Assembly (NCBI GenBank): GCA_021809755.1
Contig: JAJZJZ010000008.1
Coordinates: 1 to 40,175, forward strand
Reading direction: 5' to 3'
From: Thermoplasmata archaeon
GTDB taxonomy: Archaea > Thermoplasmatota > Thermoplasmata > Thermoplasmatales > Thermoplasmataceae
DNA length: 40,175 nt
Numbering within the stretch: the stretch's first letter is position 1; every line of letters starts with the position of its first letter. Made by a program: the position numbers and the translations under genes. The notes under the pieces were generated by a model that saw only the letters and a program-made list of their open reading frames with translations, was not told where the DNA came from and did no database searches. Of this stretch, positions 1-7,645 are shown piece by piece.

Positions 1-81
1 GTCGAAATCGATTACTTTTTTAACCTTACCTTTATCTACAAAATAGGATCTGAAGGATCCAATAATGGTGCCTTGATATGA
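1..81 (+). CDS. 3' end of an upstream gene, product unknown (partial)
   Basis: Frame 1 is open from the window edge and stops at TGA 79-81, giving 26 residues that end in GSNNGALI. The stop overlaps the ATG of the next gene in an ATGA arrangement, the coupling used repeatedly elsewhere in this window, so this is probably the tail of a co-transcribed gene. The fragment is too short to assign a family. Given its neighbour, an ETF or redox partner would make sense, but the residues do not match an ETF C-terminus that I recognise. Confidence 0.45.
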   Translation, partial: VEIDYFFNLTFIYKIGSEGSNNGALI

Positions 82-2090
82 ATTTAGTTTCGATTCTAGT
101 GCTGGCAGGTATACTCATTGCTGTGTTCGCTTTCTTTTATAAACTGTATGAAATCCTATGGGATGCATTAAAAATTCCGTTGAAAAAGCCTCGCATGAAG
201 CTTGATCTTGGGAGAAGGATCTACATACTCATAAGAAATGTCTTCCTTCAAGCGAAGCTCTTTAAAGACCCTTTTGCGGGAATAATGCATGCACTTATGT
301 TTTGGGGATTTATAGTTTTTGGAGCATATTCAGTTGACTTCTTCTATGTTACCATATTTGGTCATCAGCTATTTTCTCCAGGTATACTCACTGATATCAT
401 CTTCTTCACCGTTAATATATTTGCAGCCATAGTAATTGCAGATGTTATCTATGCTGCCGTGAGGAGATGGGGGCTTAAGATAAAGAGATATCAAGGATTC
501 AACGGTTTTGAAGCGGCCTTTATATTAGTTCTCATAGGGCTTCTCATGGTCACTTACTTCATAATGTCAATTCTTGACATGCAGGGGCTCCTGAGTGGAT
601 ATACGTTTGTAGTTCGATCCGGAGCACCCCATTATTTGGAACCTTTTTCATATGCTCTGGCTTCGGTTATTCCTAAGGCACCGTCTTCATATGTATATTA
701 CATCTTCTGGTCAGCCTTCTGGATTCATGCACTGGATTTCATGGTATTTCTTATTTATATACCCAGATCAAAGCACCTTCACCTCTTTGCAGCTCCCTTT
801 AATGTACTCTTTTCAACAGGTACTCAGGCAACACCTCTCCCAATAGATTTTGAGAAAGAAACAAGATTTGGTGCGACAGACATCAGGGATTTCACATGGA
901 AGGATTACTTCGATTTCTATTCTTGTACAGAATGCGGCAGGTGCACAGATAACTGTCCTGCAAACATGACCGGGAAGACACTTTCACCAAGAGATATCAT
1001 CTGGGACATAAGAGAAACCGTTATGGCACAGGGCAAGGAATATAGGAAGAACAAGGGAAATCCAGATGAAGTCTTCAAGACGGTCATAGGAGATCCCATA
1101 TTGGAAAAAGACCTTTGGTCATGCACCACATGCATGGCATGTGTTGAGCAGTGCCCAGTAATGATTGATCATGTGCCTAAAATAATAGATATGAGAAGAT
1201 CACTTGTTCTGAATCAGGGTAAGGCCCCTAAGGAATCCCTTGATCTTTTCAGAAATATTGAATCTTATGCGAGCCCCTATGCAATAGACCCTTCAACGAG
1301 GGGAGACTGGGCAGAAAATCTTGAAGTTGTTGACCTCTCAAAGAACCCAGATGCAAATTATGATGTTCTGTATTGGGTTGGATGTGTTGCATCCTATGAT
1401 CGCAGGAATCAGGATATAGCAAAATCTGTCACAAAGATACTTAAAAAAGCAGGGGTTAAATTTGCCATTCTAGGTAGCATGGAGAAATGCACGGGTGATC
1501 CGGCAAGGAGAACCGGAAATGAGTATTTAGCAGATATGATGATTAAACAGAATGTGGAAACATTCAAGGAAAAGAAGATTCACAAGGTCATAACTGCCTG
1601 TCCACACTGCTTTAATTCATTGAAAAATGAATACAAGGAATATGGTGTTGAACTTGAGGTCTATCATCACTCTGAATACATTAACAGGCTCATCAGTGAT
1701 AAGAAGATAAGCGTAAAGGCATTAACCTCAGATTCCAGTGAGAAGTATACATACCATGATTCCTGTTATCTTGGGAGATACAACAAGATATACGATGCTC
1801 CCAGAGAGATTATCGGATCATTCACAGAAAACTTTGAGGAGATGGAGAAAAACAAAAGCAAGGCTCTCTGTTGTGGTGCCGGCGGAGGCAGACTATGGAT
1901 GCAGGAGACTGAAGGTACAATGGTTTCCCATAAACGTATAGAGATGGCAGATAAGATTAATGCCTCAACAGTTGTCACTGCATGTCCATACTGTATGACC
2001 ATGCTAGACGACGCAAGAAAAACAACAAACAGGGAAGATAAGATGAACATTCAGGATTTAAGTGAAGTTATTGCCAAACGTCTGGATTAG
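78..2090 (+). CDS. Membrane HdrD-like Fe-S/heme oxidoreductase (ETF:quinone oxidoreductase-like)
   Basis: This 670-aa protein fuses a five-helix membrane part (about residues 3-230) to a cytoplasmic Fe-S part. Helices near 65-90 and 205-230 carry His71 (IMHALMFWGF) and His217 (FWIHALDF), suited to heme b ligation as in NarI-like subunits. Two [4Fe-4S] ferredoxin motifs follow (Cys283/286/289/293 and Cys349/352/355/359), then two CCG (DUF224/HdrD) domains. The second has the canonical CCG at Cys598-Cys599 (ALCCGAGGG); the first is degenerate (KCTGD). Membrane-fused HdrD-like proteins of this layout are known as ETF:menaquinone oxidoreductases, moving electrons from acyl-CoA dehydrogenase/ETF to quinone. 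That assignment is inferred because no etfAB is visible here. The ATG overlaps the stop of the upstream gene. Confidence 0.8.
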   Translation: MNLVSILVLAGILIAVFAFFYKLYEILWDALKIPLKKPRMKLDLGRRIYILIRNVFLQAKLFKDPFAGIMHALMFWGFIVFGAYSVDFFYVTIFGHQLFSPGILTDIIFFTVNIFAAIVIADVIYAAVRRWGLKIKRYQGFNGFEAAFILVLIGLLMVTYFIMSILDMQGLLSGYTFVVRSGAPHYLEPFSYALASVIPKAPSSYVYYIFWSAFWIHALDFMVFLIYIPRSKHLHLFAAPFNVLFSTGTQATPLPIDFEKETRFGATDIRDFTWKDYFDFYSCTECGRCTDNCPANMTGKTLSPRDIIWDIRETVMAQGKEYRKNKGNPDEVFKTVIGDPILEKDLWSCTTCMACVEQCPVMIDHVPKIIDMRRSLVLNQGKAPKESLDLFRNIESYASPYAIDPSTRGDWAENLEVVDLSKNPDANYDVLYWVGCVASYDRRNQDIAKSVTKILKKAGVKFAILGSMEKCTGDPARRTGNEYLADMMIKQNVETFKEKKIHKVITACPHCFNSLKNEYKEYGVELEVYHHSEYINRLISDKKISVKALTSDSSEKYTYHDSCYLGRYNKIYDAPREIIGSFTENFEEMEKNKSKALCCGAGGGRLWMQETEGTMVSHKRIEMADKINASTVVTACPYCMTMLDDARKTTNREDKMNIQDLSEVIAKRLD

Positions 2091-2175
2091 ATTCATTCTT
2101 AATCCTTTCATTACATAATTGCACAAACTTTTATTTAAACAAAAATTTCCTAAGGATTTTTTGATAGATTAATTC

Positions 2176-2514
2176 CTATTGGAATTCATGAAGTATTAAG
2201 TAATGATCGAGAATCCTGTTTATTTCATCCAGATCAGAACCAATGGGAATTCCAAGCATCTTAAGTTCTGCCATATATGATTTAACAACTATGGAGTTCT
2301 TGTGAGTATTCATGAATTTTTCATGAACATCATAGTTAATCGCAGCTAGCTGTGAGTGGATATTTGATACAACTTCTAGATTATCCATATATTGTTTGTG
2401 CTCTTCCATCAGCAACCTTACCAATTCTTTGTATTCTCCCTCGTTTTCCATGAGTTCCATTTTTTCATCCTCACTTATGAATACTATATTTTGAAGTTTT
2501 CCCATATCAATCAT
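2176..2514 (-). CDS. Hypothetical 112-aa helical protein
   Basis: The product is an acidic, mostly alpha-helical protein with no recognised motif, signal peptide or membrane segment. It contains heptad-like stretches around residues 25-60 and ends in a Leu/His-rich helix. Its ATG (2514-2512) overlaps the TGA of the preceding small gene (ATGA), so the two are almost certainly co-translated and may interact. An alternative start is Met4. It converges on the membrane oxidoreductase gene. Function unknown. Confidence 0.6.
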   Translation of the reverse strand: MIDMGKLQNIVFISEDEKMELMENEGEYKELVRLLMEEHKQYMDNLEVVSNIHSQLAAINYDVHEKFMNTHKNSIVVKSYMAELKMLGIPIGSDLDEINRILDHYLILHEFQ

Positions 2515-2738
2515 CTTTCTGCCCCCCTATAAACCGAGTCTCCAGCTAAATTCTTTAGCCTCTTGAGCCATGCCTCTGAGATTTCATAATCGGTCTTTAT
2601 ACCATTCAAAATGTTCCTATTGTGGATGACAGACTGTTTTAGCTCTTCTATGGTATTTTCCATCTCCTCATTCATCTTCCTGAGGGTCTCTGTTCTTGAT
2701 ACTAATTTCCTATGGAGATTTTCGTTCACAATAACCAT
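2511..2738 (-). CDS. Hypothetical 75-aa coiled-coil protein
   Basis: The protein is short and highly charged; residues about 10-60 form a predicted coiled coil (repeated Leu/Ile/Met spacing with many Glu, Lys and Asn). I use ATG 2738 instead of the TTG at 2750, because an AT-rich TATA-like element (about 2757-2765, minus strand) lies roughly 26 bp upstream of this ATG, as at other genes here. It overlaps the next gene by 4 nt (ATGA), forming a two-gene operon divergent from the gene at 2820. The pair resembles small helical partner proteins, but no function can be assigned. Confidence 0.55.
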   Translation of the reverse strand: MVIVNENLHRKLVSRTETLRKMNEEMENTIEELKQSVIHNRNILNGIKTDYEISEAWLKRLKNLAGDSVYRGAER

Positions 2739-2790
2739 ACCAAATTGCAATATATTAATTTTGAAATCATGCAGAATTGTGTTACAAAAC

Positions 2791-2797
2791 CTTATTA
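2791..2797 (+). promoter_or_regulatory. TATA-like element for the 2820 gene
   Basis: The sequence CTTATTA is centred about 26 bp upstream of ATG 2820, predicting a leaderless transcript. This spacing recurs at many genes in the window. Confidence 0.4.
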
Positions 2798-2819
2798 GGG
2801 TAATTTAAAATATAAATGC

Positions 2820-3737
2820 ATGCTTATTGAAGAATGGGATAATACTCCCTTTATTACATGTAAACTTATCATGAAAGAGAATTCACAACCATTTAATTTT
2901 GCTGTTACAGCCAAGATAAATGCAATGGGTCAACTAGATCAGGATAAGAATCTAATTAGATTCTCTATACCAAAACGGAGTAATCCAGATAGAGGGTTTC
3001 AAATATTTCTTACAGCCACAGAAAGTGTTGAAGCAAATGATTACTGGATTATGGAATTCAAGAAGGAATCATATGTTGAACCCTTAATTGAAGTTATGAA
3101 TATACCGTCAGTATATTTTAACAGCATTAAGATGAATGGAAACGAAATAGAACTCCGGTTCTCCTTCCATGAATCAAGATTAAAAGACGTTTCAGATTTT
3201 ATTTTAAAGGCCGCGTCTGAAAATCATGATATATCTGTGCTGGATATAGGCCGGAGAGATTCGTTATTCAATATAGTGCAGGAGATCAACGACAAGAACG
3301 AGATTTATTTGGTAAGTTTAATCAGCAGACCTCCTGAGAGAGTGCTAAATATAGGAGATGCTTCAGTAAGAACAAAATGGATCAGATTAATCAAATCAGT
3401 GGTTTCAGGGAAGATCAATGGAATAATACACATTCTTGGTGGAGAGATAAACCCAAATGAATCCAATTTTATACCCATAGATGTAAAGGAGAGGATATAT
3501 CAAGCGGAAACTGAAAATAAAATAATAAAGGATATTGAACAAGAATCGAGAAAGAACGGATTGGATTATCTTTTAAGGATAAACAGATTTGATGGTGAAT
3601 TCTGGGTTGCGGAATATTACATACTAAAAGAGGATACAAAAACAATGCTCGGCATAATTTCAGATATAATAGAAAAAAATGAGGATTGGAACCTTATTCT
3701 GAGAGATTTTGTTCCATTTTCTAAAATAATTACCTGA
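2820..3737 (+). CDS. Unknown 305-aa protein, distant paralogue of the 34897-35823 product
   Basis: I do not recognise a named family. The protein has no membrane segment and looks like a two-domain alpha/beta fold. Residues about 98-195 align with residues about 100-200 of the 308-aa protein at 34897: both have an IPSV motif, a hydrophobic strand ending in F-S/H, a helix, a short 'S-I/V-LxxG' strand, and later a KWIR motif (SVRTKWIRLI versus MEYKWIRKI). This looks like the ligand- or signal-binding part of archaeal regulators related to HTH_10/bacterio-opsin-activator proteins, but no helix-turn-helix is evident in either. The ATG at 2820 fits a leaderless mRNA. It converges on ilvE with an 11-bp gap. 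Confidence 0.65.
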   Translation: MLIEEWDNTPFITCKLIMKENSQPFNFAVTAKINAMGQLDQDKNLIRFSIPKRSNPDRGFQIFLTATESVEANDYWIMEFKKESYVEPLIEVMNIPSVYFNSIKMNGNEIELRFSFHESRLKDVSDFILKAASENHDISVLDIGRRDSLFNIVQEINDKNEIYLVSLISRPPERVLNIGDASVRTKWIRLIKSVVSGKINGIIHILGGEINPNESNFIPIDVKERIYQAETENKIIKDIEQESRKNGLDYLLRINRFDGEFWVAEYYILKEDTKTMLGIISDIIEKNEDWNLILRDFVPFSKIIT

Positions 3738-3748
3738 GTTTAAACCTG

Positions 3749-4660
3749 CTACTTTACTGGCGTAAGCCATTTTGAATATTTACTATCCTTTCCCTGAACA
3801 ATATTGAAGAATTTATCCCTTATCTTCGATGTAATAGGACCAACTTTTCCGTTTCCAATATCTAATCCATCTACATTGAGAATCGGTGTAATTTCAGCAG
3901 CTGTTCCGCAGAAGAAAAGTTCATCTGCAACATAAATTTCCTCACGGTGAACATATCTTTCAGTTGTGTGGATACCCATATCATTTACCACTTCCAGAAG
4001 GGACATTCTTGTTATTCCAAGGAGAATGGAACTGTCTTCTCCTGGCGTTATTAGTTTACCGTCCCTTACAAGGAATATATTTTCTCCGGGCCCTTCTGCG
4101 ACCATTCCGTTCCTGTCAAGAATTATGGCCTCGTCAAACCCGCTTCTCCTGGCTTCCTTCATTGCAAGCACAGAGTTGAGATAATTACCGCTCCCTTTTG
4201 CCTGAGTTGGCAACGAAGAGGAATCAAACCTTCTAAGCGATGATATTTTGCATCTTAAACCGGCATCAGCGTTTGAGAAATATTTCCCAAATTCGAATGC
4301 TCCAACAAACACACTAATTTTCTTTCCGTATGTTGAAACTCCAACTTTGGAGTCATCGTAAAATGCAAAAGGTCGGATGTAAGCACTTTTTAGATGATTC
4401 TCTCTTACAGTTTCAATAATTGCCTCCTTTATCTGTTCCCTGGTAAATCCAAGATCCATCATATATATCTTGGCGGTCTTCATGAAACGATTAACATGCT
4501 CATCTAATCTGAATATCGCAGGACCTTCCGGGGTCTCATATGCCCTTATGCCTTCAAAAATCCCACTTCCATATTGAAGTGAGTGGGTCATAATTGGAAC
4601 ATTTGCTTCTGAATATGGGATCAGTTTTCCGTTAAGCCAGCACTTCTGATTTTCTGCCAT
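3749..4660 (-). CDS. ilvE: Branched-chain amino acid aminotransferase
   Basis: A class IV PLP-dependent aminotransferase that interconverts Val/Leu/Ile and their 2-oxoacids with 2-oxoglutarate/glutamate in the cytoplasm. Visible signatures are the N-terminal WLNGKLIP, YGSGIFEGIRAYE, the PLP lysine in TQAKGSGNY (Lys155 from this start), the strongly conserved EGPGENIF and the C-terminal CGTAAEITPI. Length (303 aa) is normal. I prefer ATG 4660 to the in-frame ATG two codons upstream (4666), because a TATA element (4680-4689) is centred about 26 bp from 4660, predicting a leaderless mRNA. It lies divergently next to the lipA/2-oxoacid dehydrogenase operon, whose branched-chain oxoacid substrates it could supply. 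Confidence 0.93.
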   Translation of the reverse strand: MAENQKCWLNGKLIPYSEANVPIMTHSLQYGSGIFEGIRAYETPEGPAIFRLDEHVNRFMKTAKIYMMDLGFTREQIKEAIIETVRENHLKSAYIRPFAFYDDSKVGVSTYGKKISVFVGAFEFGKYFSNADAGLRCKISSLRRFDSSSLPTQAKGSGNYLNSVLAMKEARRSGFDEAIILDRNGMVAEGPGENIFLVRDGKLITPGEDSSILLGITRMSLLEVVNDMGIHTTERYVHREEIYVADELFFCGTAAEITPILNVDGLDIGNGKVGPITSKIRDKFFNIVQGKDSKYSKWLTPVK

Positions 4661-4679
4661 GAACATTTATTGTTGAAAG

Positions 4680-4689
4680 TTATTTATTC
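4680..4689 (-). promoter_or_regulatory. TATA element of ilvE
   Basis: On the minus strand the sequence reads GGAATAAATAA, a purine-rich BRE followed by a TATA box. Its centre lies about 26 bp before ATG 4660, favouring that start over 4666. Confidence 0.5.
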
Positions 4690-4777
4690 CTTTGCCATTA
4701 AAACTAAGGTTTATTAATGAGGTTACAGCCATTGATCTCTTTCATCCGGCATATAAAGAACAGCACCACATCGATAA

Positions 4778-4787
4778 TTTAGTATAT
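4778..4787 (+). promoter_or_regulatory. TATA element of the lipA-OADHC-lipB operon
   Basis: TTTAGTATAT is centred about 25 bp upstream of GTG 4808, so transcription should begin at or next to the GTG, giving a leaderless operon mRNA. No other convincing promoter is seen before lipB, because the downstream genes overlap or are within 15 nt. Confidence 0.5.
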
Positions 4788-4807
4788 GGATTAATTATAT
4801 ATGTTAC

Positions 4808-5662
4808 GTGAAGCCAGGCTACGTTAAGGTTAATATTCCCTCAGGGGAAAATTATATTTCCATTAAGCATAATCTTATGGAAAAAAACCTTCATACGGTT
4901 TGTCAGGAAGCACGATGCCCCAATATAGCCGAATGTTGGGATTCAGGCACAGCTACATTCATGATACTTGGAAGCAATTGCTCAAGAGGTTGCCGATTCT
5001 GCTCGGTAACACATGGTGGAATGCTGCCTGTTGATCCAGATGAACCTGCAAAGATAAGAGATTCTGTTATTGCAATGAATCTAAAATACGCAGTTATTAC
5101 ATCTGTTGACCGTGATGATCTTCCAGATCAGGGTTCCGTTCATTATTCCAAAGTTATCAATGAGATCAGGATGTCAGGGGTTCTCGTGGAGGCACTCATA
5201 CCAGATTTTTCAGGTAATGAAGAGCTGTTGGAGAATATTTTACAATCTAATCCAGATGTTCTGGCACACAATGTGGAAACTGTAAGAAGATTGACTCCAA
5301 AGATTAGAGATCATAGAGCTAACTATGAGCAATCTTTAAAAGTGTTGAAATATTTCAAGGAGAGAAATAACACGCTTATAACAAAATCATCCATAATGCT
5401 CGGACATGGAGAGTTGGATCATGAGGTTGAGGAAACAATGGATGATTTAAGGGGTGTGGGTGTGGATATTTTAACCATCGGTCAATATCTGAGACCATCA
5501 AAGAAACAGATAGAAGTTACTGAATACTGTTCAATGGAGAGATTCAAGATGTTTGAGAAGATAGGGTACGAAAAAGGGTTCTCCTTTGTGGCTTCAGGGC
5601 CGCTTGTGAGAACATCATATAAAGCTGCAGAAGCCTGGGCTTCCAGGAGGTTGATTAAATGA
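4808..5662 (+). CDS. lipA: Lipoyl synthase (radical SAM)
   Basis: LipA inserts two sulfurs into octanoyl groups attached to E2-type lipoyl domains. Both clusters are visible: the auxiliary [4Fe-4S] ligands Cys32/37/43 (CX4CX5C) and the radical-SAM ligands Cys58/62/65 (CX3CX2C). The C-terminus has the conserved RTSY serine motif that ligates the auxiliary cluster. Length (284 aa) is normal. The start is GTG 4808, supported by the TATA spacing; the nearby ATG at 4801 is out of frame. The stop overlaps the E1alpha start by 4 nt (ATGA), so sulfur insertion is translationally coupled to the enzyme it modifies. Confidence 0.95.
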   Translation: MKPGYVKVNIPSGENYISIKHNLMEKNLHTVCQEARCPNIAECWDSGTATFMILGSNCSRGCRFCSVTHGGMLPVDPDEPAKIRDSVIAMNLKYAVITSVDRDDLPDQGSVHYSKVINEIRMSGVLVEALIPDFSGNEELLENILQSNPDVLAHNVETVRRLTPKIRDHRANYEQSLKVLKYFKERNNTLITKSSIMLGHGELDHEVEETMDDLRGVGVDILTIGQYLRPSKKQIEVTEYCSMERFKMFEKIGYEKGFSFVASGPLVRTSYKAAEAWASRRLIK

Positions 5663-6672
5663 CAGAAGTTTTTAATGGTCAGGAAGAAAAAGATGTATTC
5701 TTGAGAGCGTATAGTTCGATGATACTTTCAAGAATGTTCGATAAAAAGATAGTAACAGCCCAGCGTCAGGGAAGGGTCGGGTTTTATACTCCAACTATTG
5801 GCCAGGAGGCTACCCAGGTTGGAGTTTCCATGGCTTTGAATCCAGATGATCTCGTTTACGAATATTACAGAGATGTGCCTTTCATGATTCACAGGGGGGT
5901 TCCAGTAGAAGTTCTCCTTGATCAGATAATGGGAAACAGCGAAGATTCAGCCAAGGGAAGACAAATGCCTTCGCATTACAACGCCAAGGATCATAATTTT
6001 ATGTCGGTTCAGAGCCCTGTTGCCACTAACCTTCCTCTTGCCGTGGGGGCAGCCTATGCCATTAAACATAGAAAGGAGAATAGAGTGGTTGTAACAACTT
6101 TTGGAGATGGTTCAACTTCTACACCTGATTTCCATGCTGCCATGAATCTGGCTTCTGTTTATGATCTTCCTGTGATATTTCTCTGTGAGAATAATCAGTG
6201 GGCAATATCTCTTCCAGTTGAAAAACAAACCAAGGTTGAGATATGGAAAAAAGCCGAGGCCTATGGTGCTTATGGTGTCAAGGTAGACGGGAATGATTTC
6301 CTTGAGACGTTTAAAGTAGCGAAGGACGCCGTTGACAGAGCGCGATCCGGTAAGGGTCCGGTGTTAATTGAAGCCATCAGCTACAGAATCGGACCACACT
6401 CAACGTCCGATGATCCTTCAAAATACAGAGCAGAAGGAATCACTGAGGGAAGTGAACAAGATCCAATCGTGATAGCTGAAAAGAGGTTAAAAGACCTTGG
6501 ATATATCACTGATGAGATTATAGACAGGATGAAATCTGAGGCTAAGAGGATAGTTGACCAGAAATTCGATGAAAGGGAGAAGATTCCACCACCGAAACCA
6601 GAGACCATGTATGATGATGTTTATAAAGAAATGACTTGGATGGTCAAGGAAGAAAAGGGTGAAGCTCTTTGA
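5659..6672 (+). CDS. 2-oxoacid dehydrogenase E1 component, alpha subunit
   Basis: This is the alpha half of the thiamine-diphosphate decarboxylase (E1) of a pyruvate / branched-chain 2-oxoacid dehydrogenase complex. The ThDP-binding motif runs from GDG at residues 149-151 to NN at 178-179. The ordered phosphorylation-loop region YRIGPHSTSDDPSKYR is conserved, and the segment GQEATQVGV is typical of the family. Length (337 aa) is normal. It overlaps lipA by 4 nt and E1beta by 4 nt. Neighbouring ilvE and the Thermoplasma precedent favour branched-chain 2-oxoacids as substrates, but pyruvate cannot be excluded from sequence alone. Confidence 0.93.
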   Translation: MTEVFNGQEEKDVFLRAYSSMILSRMFDKKIVTAQRQGRVGFYTPTIGQEATQVGVSMALNPDDLVYEYYRDVPFMIHRGVPVEVLLDQIMGNSEDSAKGRQMPSHYNAKDHNFMSVQSPVATNLPLAVGAAYAIKHRKENRVVVTTFGDGSTSTPDFHAAMNLASVYDLPVIFLCENNQWAISLPVEKQTKVEIWKKAEAYGAYGVKVDGNDFLETFKVAKDAVDRARSGKGPVLIEAISYRIGPHSTSDDPSKYRAEGITEGSEQDPIVIAEKRLKDLGYITDEIIDRMKSEAKRIVDQKFDEREKIPPPKPETMYDDVYKEMTWMVKEEKGEAL

Positions 6673-7643
6673 GTTCAAAGCAGCTAAACATGGTTCAGGC
6701 AATAAATTCCACACTTGATTATGCTTTGTCAAAAAACAATGACGTGGTTCTCTTAGGGGAGGATATTGGAAGAGATGGTGGTGTATTCAGAGTAACTGAA
6801 GGCTTGCAGGCAAAGTACGGATCTGATAGAGTAATAGATACACCTCTTGTTGAGCTTGGCATAGTGGGAATGTCTATAGGAATGGCATTAAACGGCATGA
6901 AACCAATACCTGAGATTCAGTTTCAGGATTTCATATTCACGGCTTTCGATCAACTTGTTAACCAGGCAGCCAAATTAAGATATAGATCTGGGGGACAATT
7001 TAACGTTCCTATGATTTTAAGAACACCTTATGGTGGTGGCATAAAAGGAGGTCTGTATCACTCACAAAGCGGAGAGGCTTACTTCGCACACACTGCCGGT
7101 CTAACTGTCATCTCACCATCAAATCCATACGATGCAAAGGGGCTGTTTATGTCTGCCCTTGAGTATGAGGATCCAATAATATTTCTTGAACCAAAGAAGC
7201 TCTATAGATCAGTGAAGATGGATGTTCCTGACGAGGAGTATAAGGTTCCCATTGGAAAAGCTTCCATTGTCAGAGAGGGAAATGATCTCACGATTGTTAC
7301 ATATGGATCAATGGTTCCTGTTGTAAGTGCAGCTATTGAGAAGAATAAGGTCGATGCAGAAATTATAGATCTGAGAACAATAATGCCATATGATGGATCG
7401 ACAATACTCCAATCCGTAAAGAAAACTGGTAGGGTAATGATTGTTCATGAAGCTCCAAGGACCTTGGGTATGGGAGCAGAGATATCAGCATTTCTTGCAG
7501 AGAGGGCTATTGACTATCTCATGGGGCCAATATTGAGAGTTACGGGTCCAGATACACCTTTCCCGTACAGACTTGAAGATTATTATCTTCCAAATGAAAG
7601 AAAGATAATGAAGGCTGTTGGCAAATTAAAGGAGTTTAGATAA
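6669..7643 (+). CDS. 2-oxoacid dehydrogenase E1 component, beta subunit
   Basis: The beta half of the E1 heterotetramer completes the ThDP site and the binding surface for E2. Family signatures are VLLGEDIGRDGGVFRVTEGL near the N-terminus, the catalytic Glu-bearing PLVELGIVG, EIQFQDF, the PYGGGIKGGLYHSQ loop, and the C-terminal GPDTPFPY. The predicted start is TTG 6669, inside the TTGA overlap with the E1alpha stop. An ATG at 6690 is a possible alternative, but it would lose residues normally present before the QAIN segment. The next gene starts 2 nt downstream. Confidence 0.93.
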   Translation: MSSKQLNMVQAINSTLDYALSKNNDVVLLGEDIGRDGGVFRVTEGLQAKYGSDRVIDTPLVELGIVGMSIGMALNGMKPIPEIQFQDFIFTAFDQLVNQAAKLRYRSGGQFNVPMILRTPYGGGIKGGLYHSQSGEAYFAHTAGLTVISPSNPYDAKGLFMSALEYEDPIIFLEPKKLYRSVKMDVPDEEYKVPIGKASIVREGNDLTIVTYGSMVPVVSAAIEKNKVDAEIIDLRTIMPYDGSTILQSVKKTGRVMIVHEAPRTLGMGAEISAFLAERAIDYLMGPILRVTGPDTPFPYRLEDYYLPNERKIMKAVGKLKEFR

Positions 7644-7645
7644 TT

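Noticed and set aside
7455-7467. CCAAGG-A-CCTTGG palindrome
   Set aside because: It is inside conserved E1beta coding sequence (APRTLGMG) and explained by codons.
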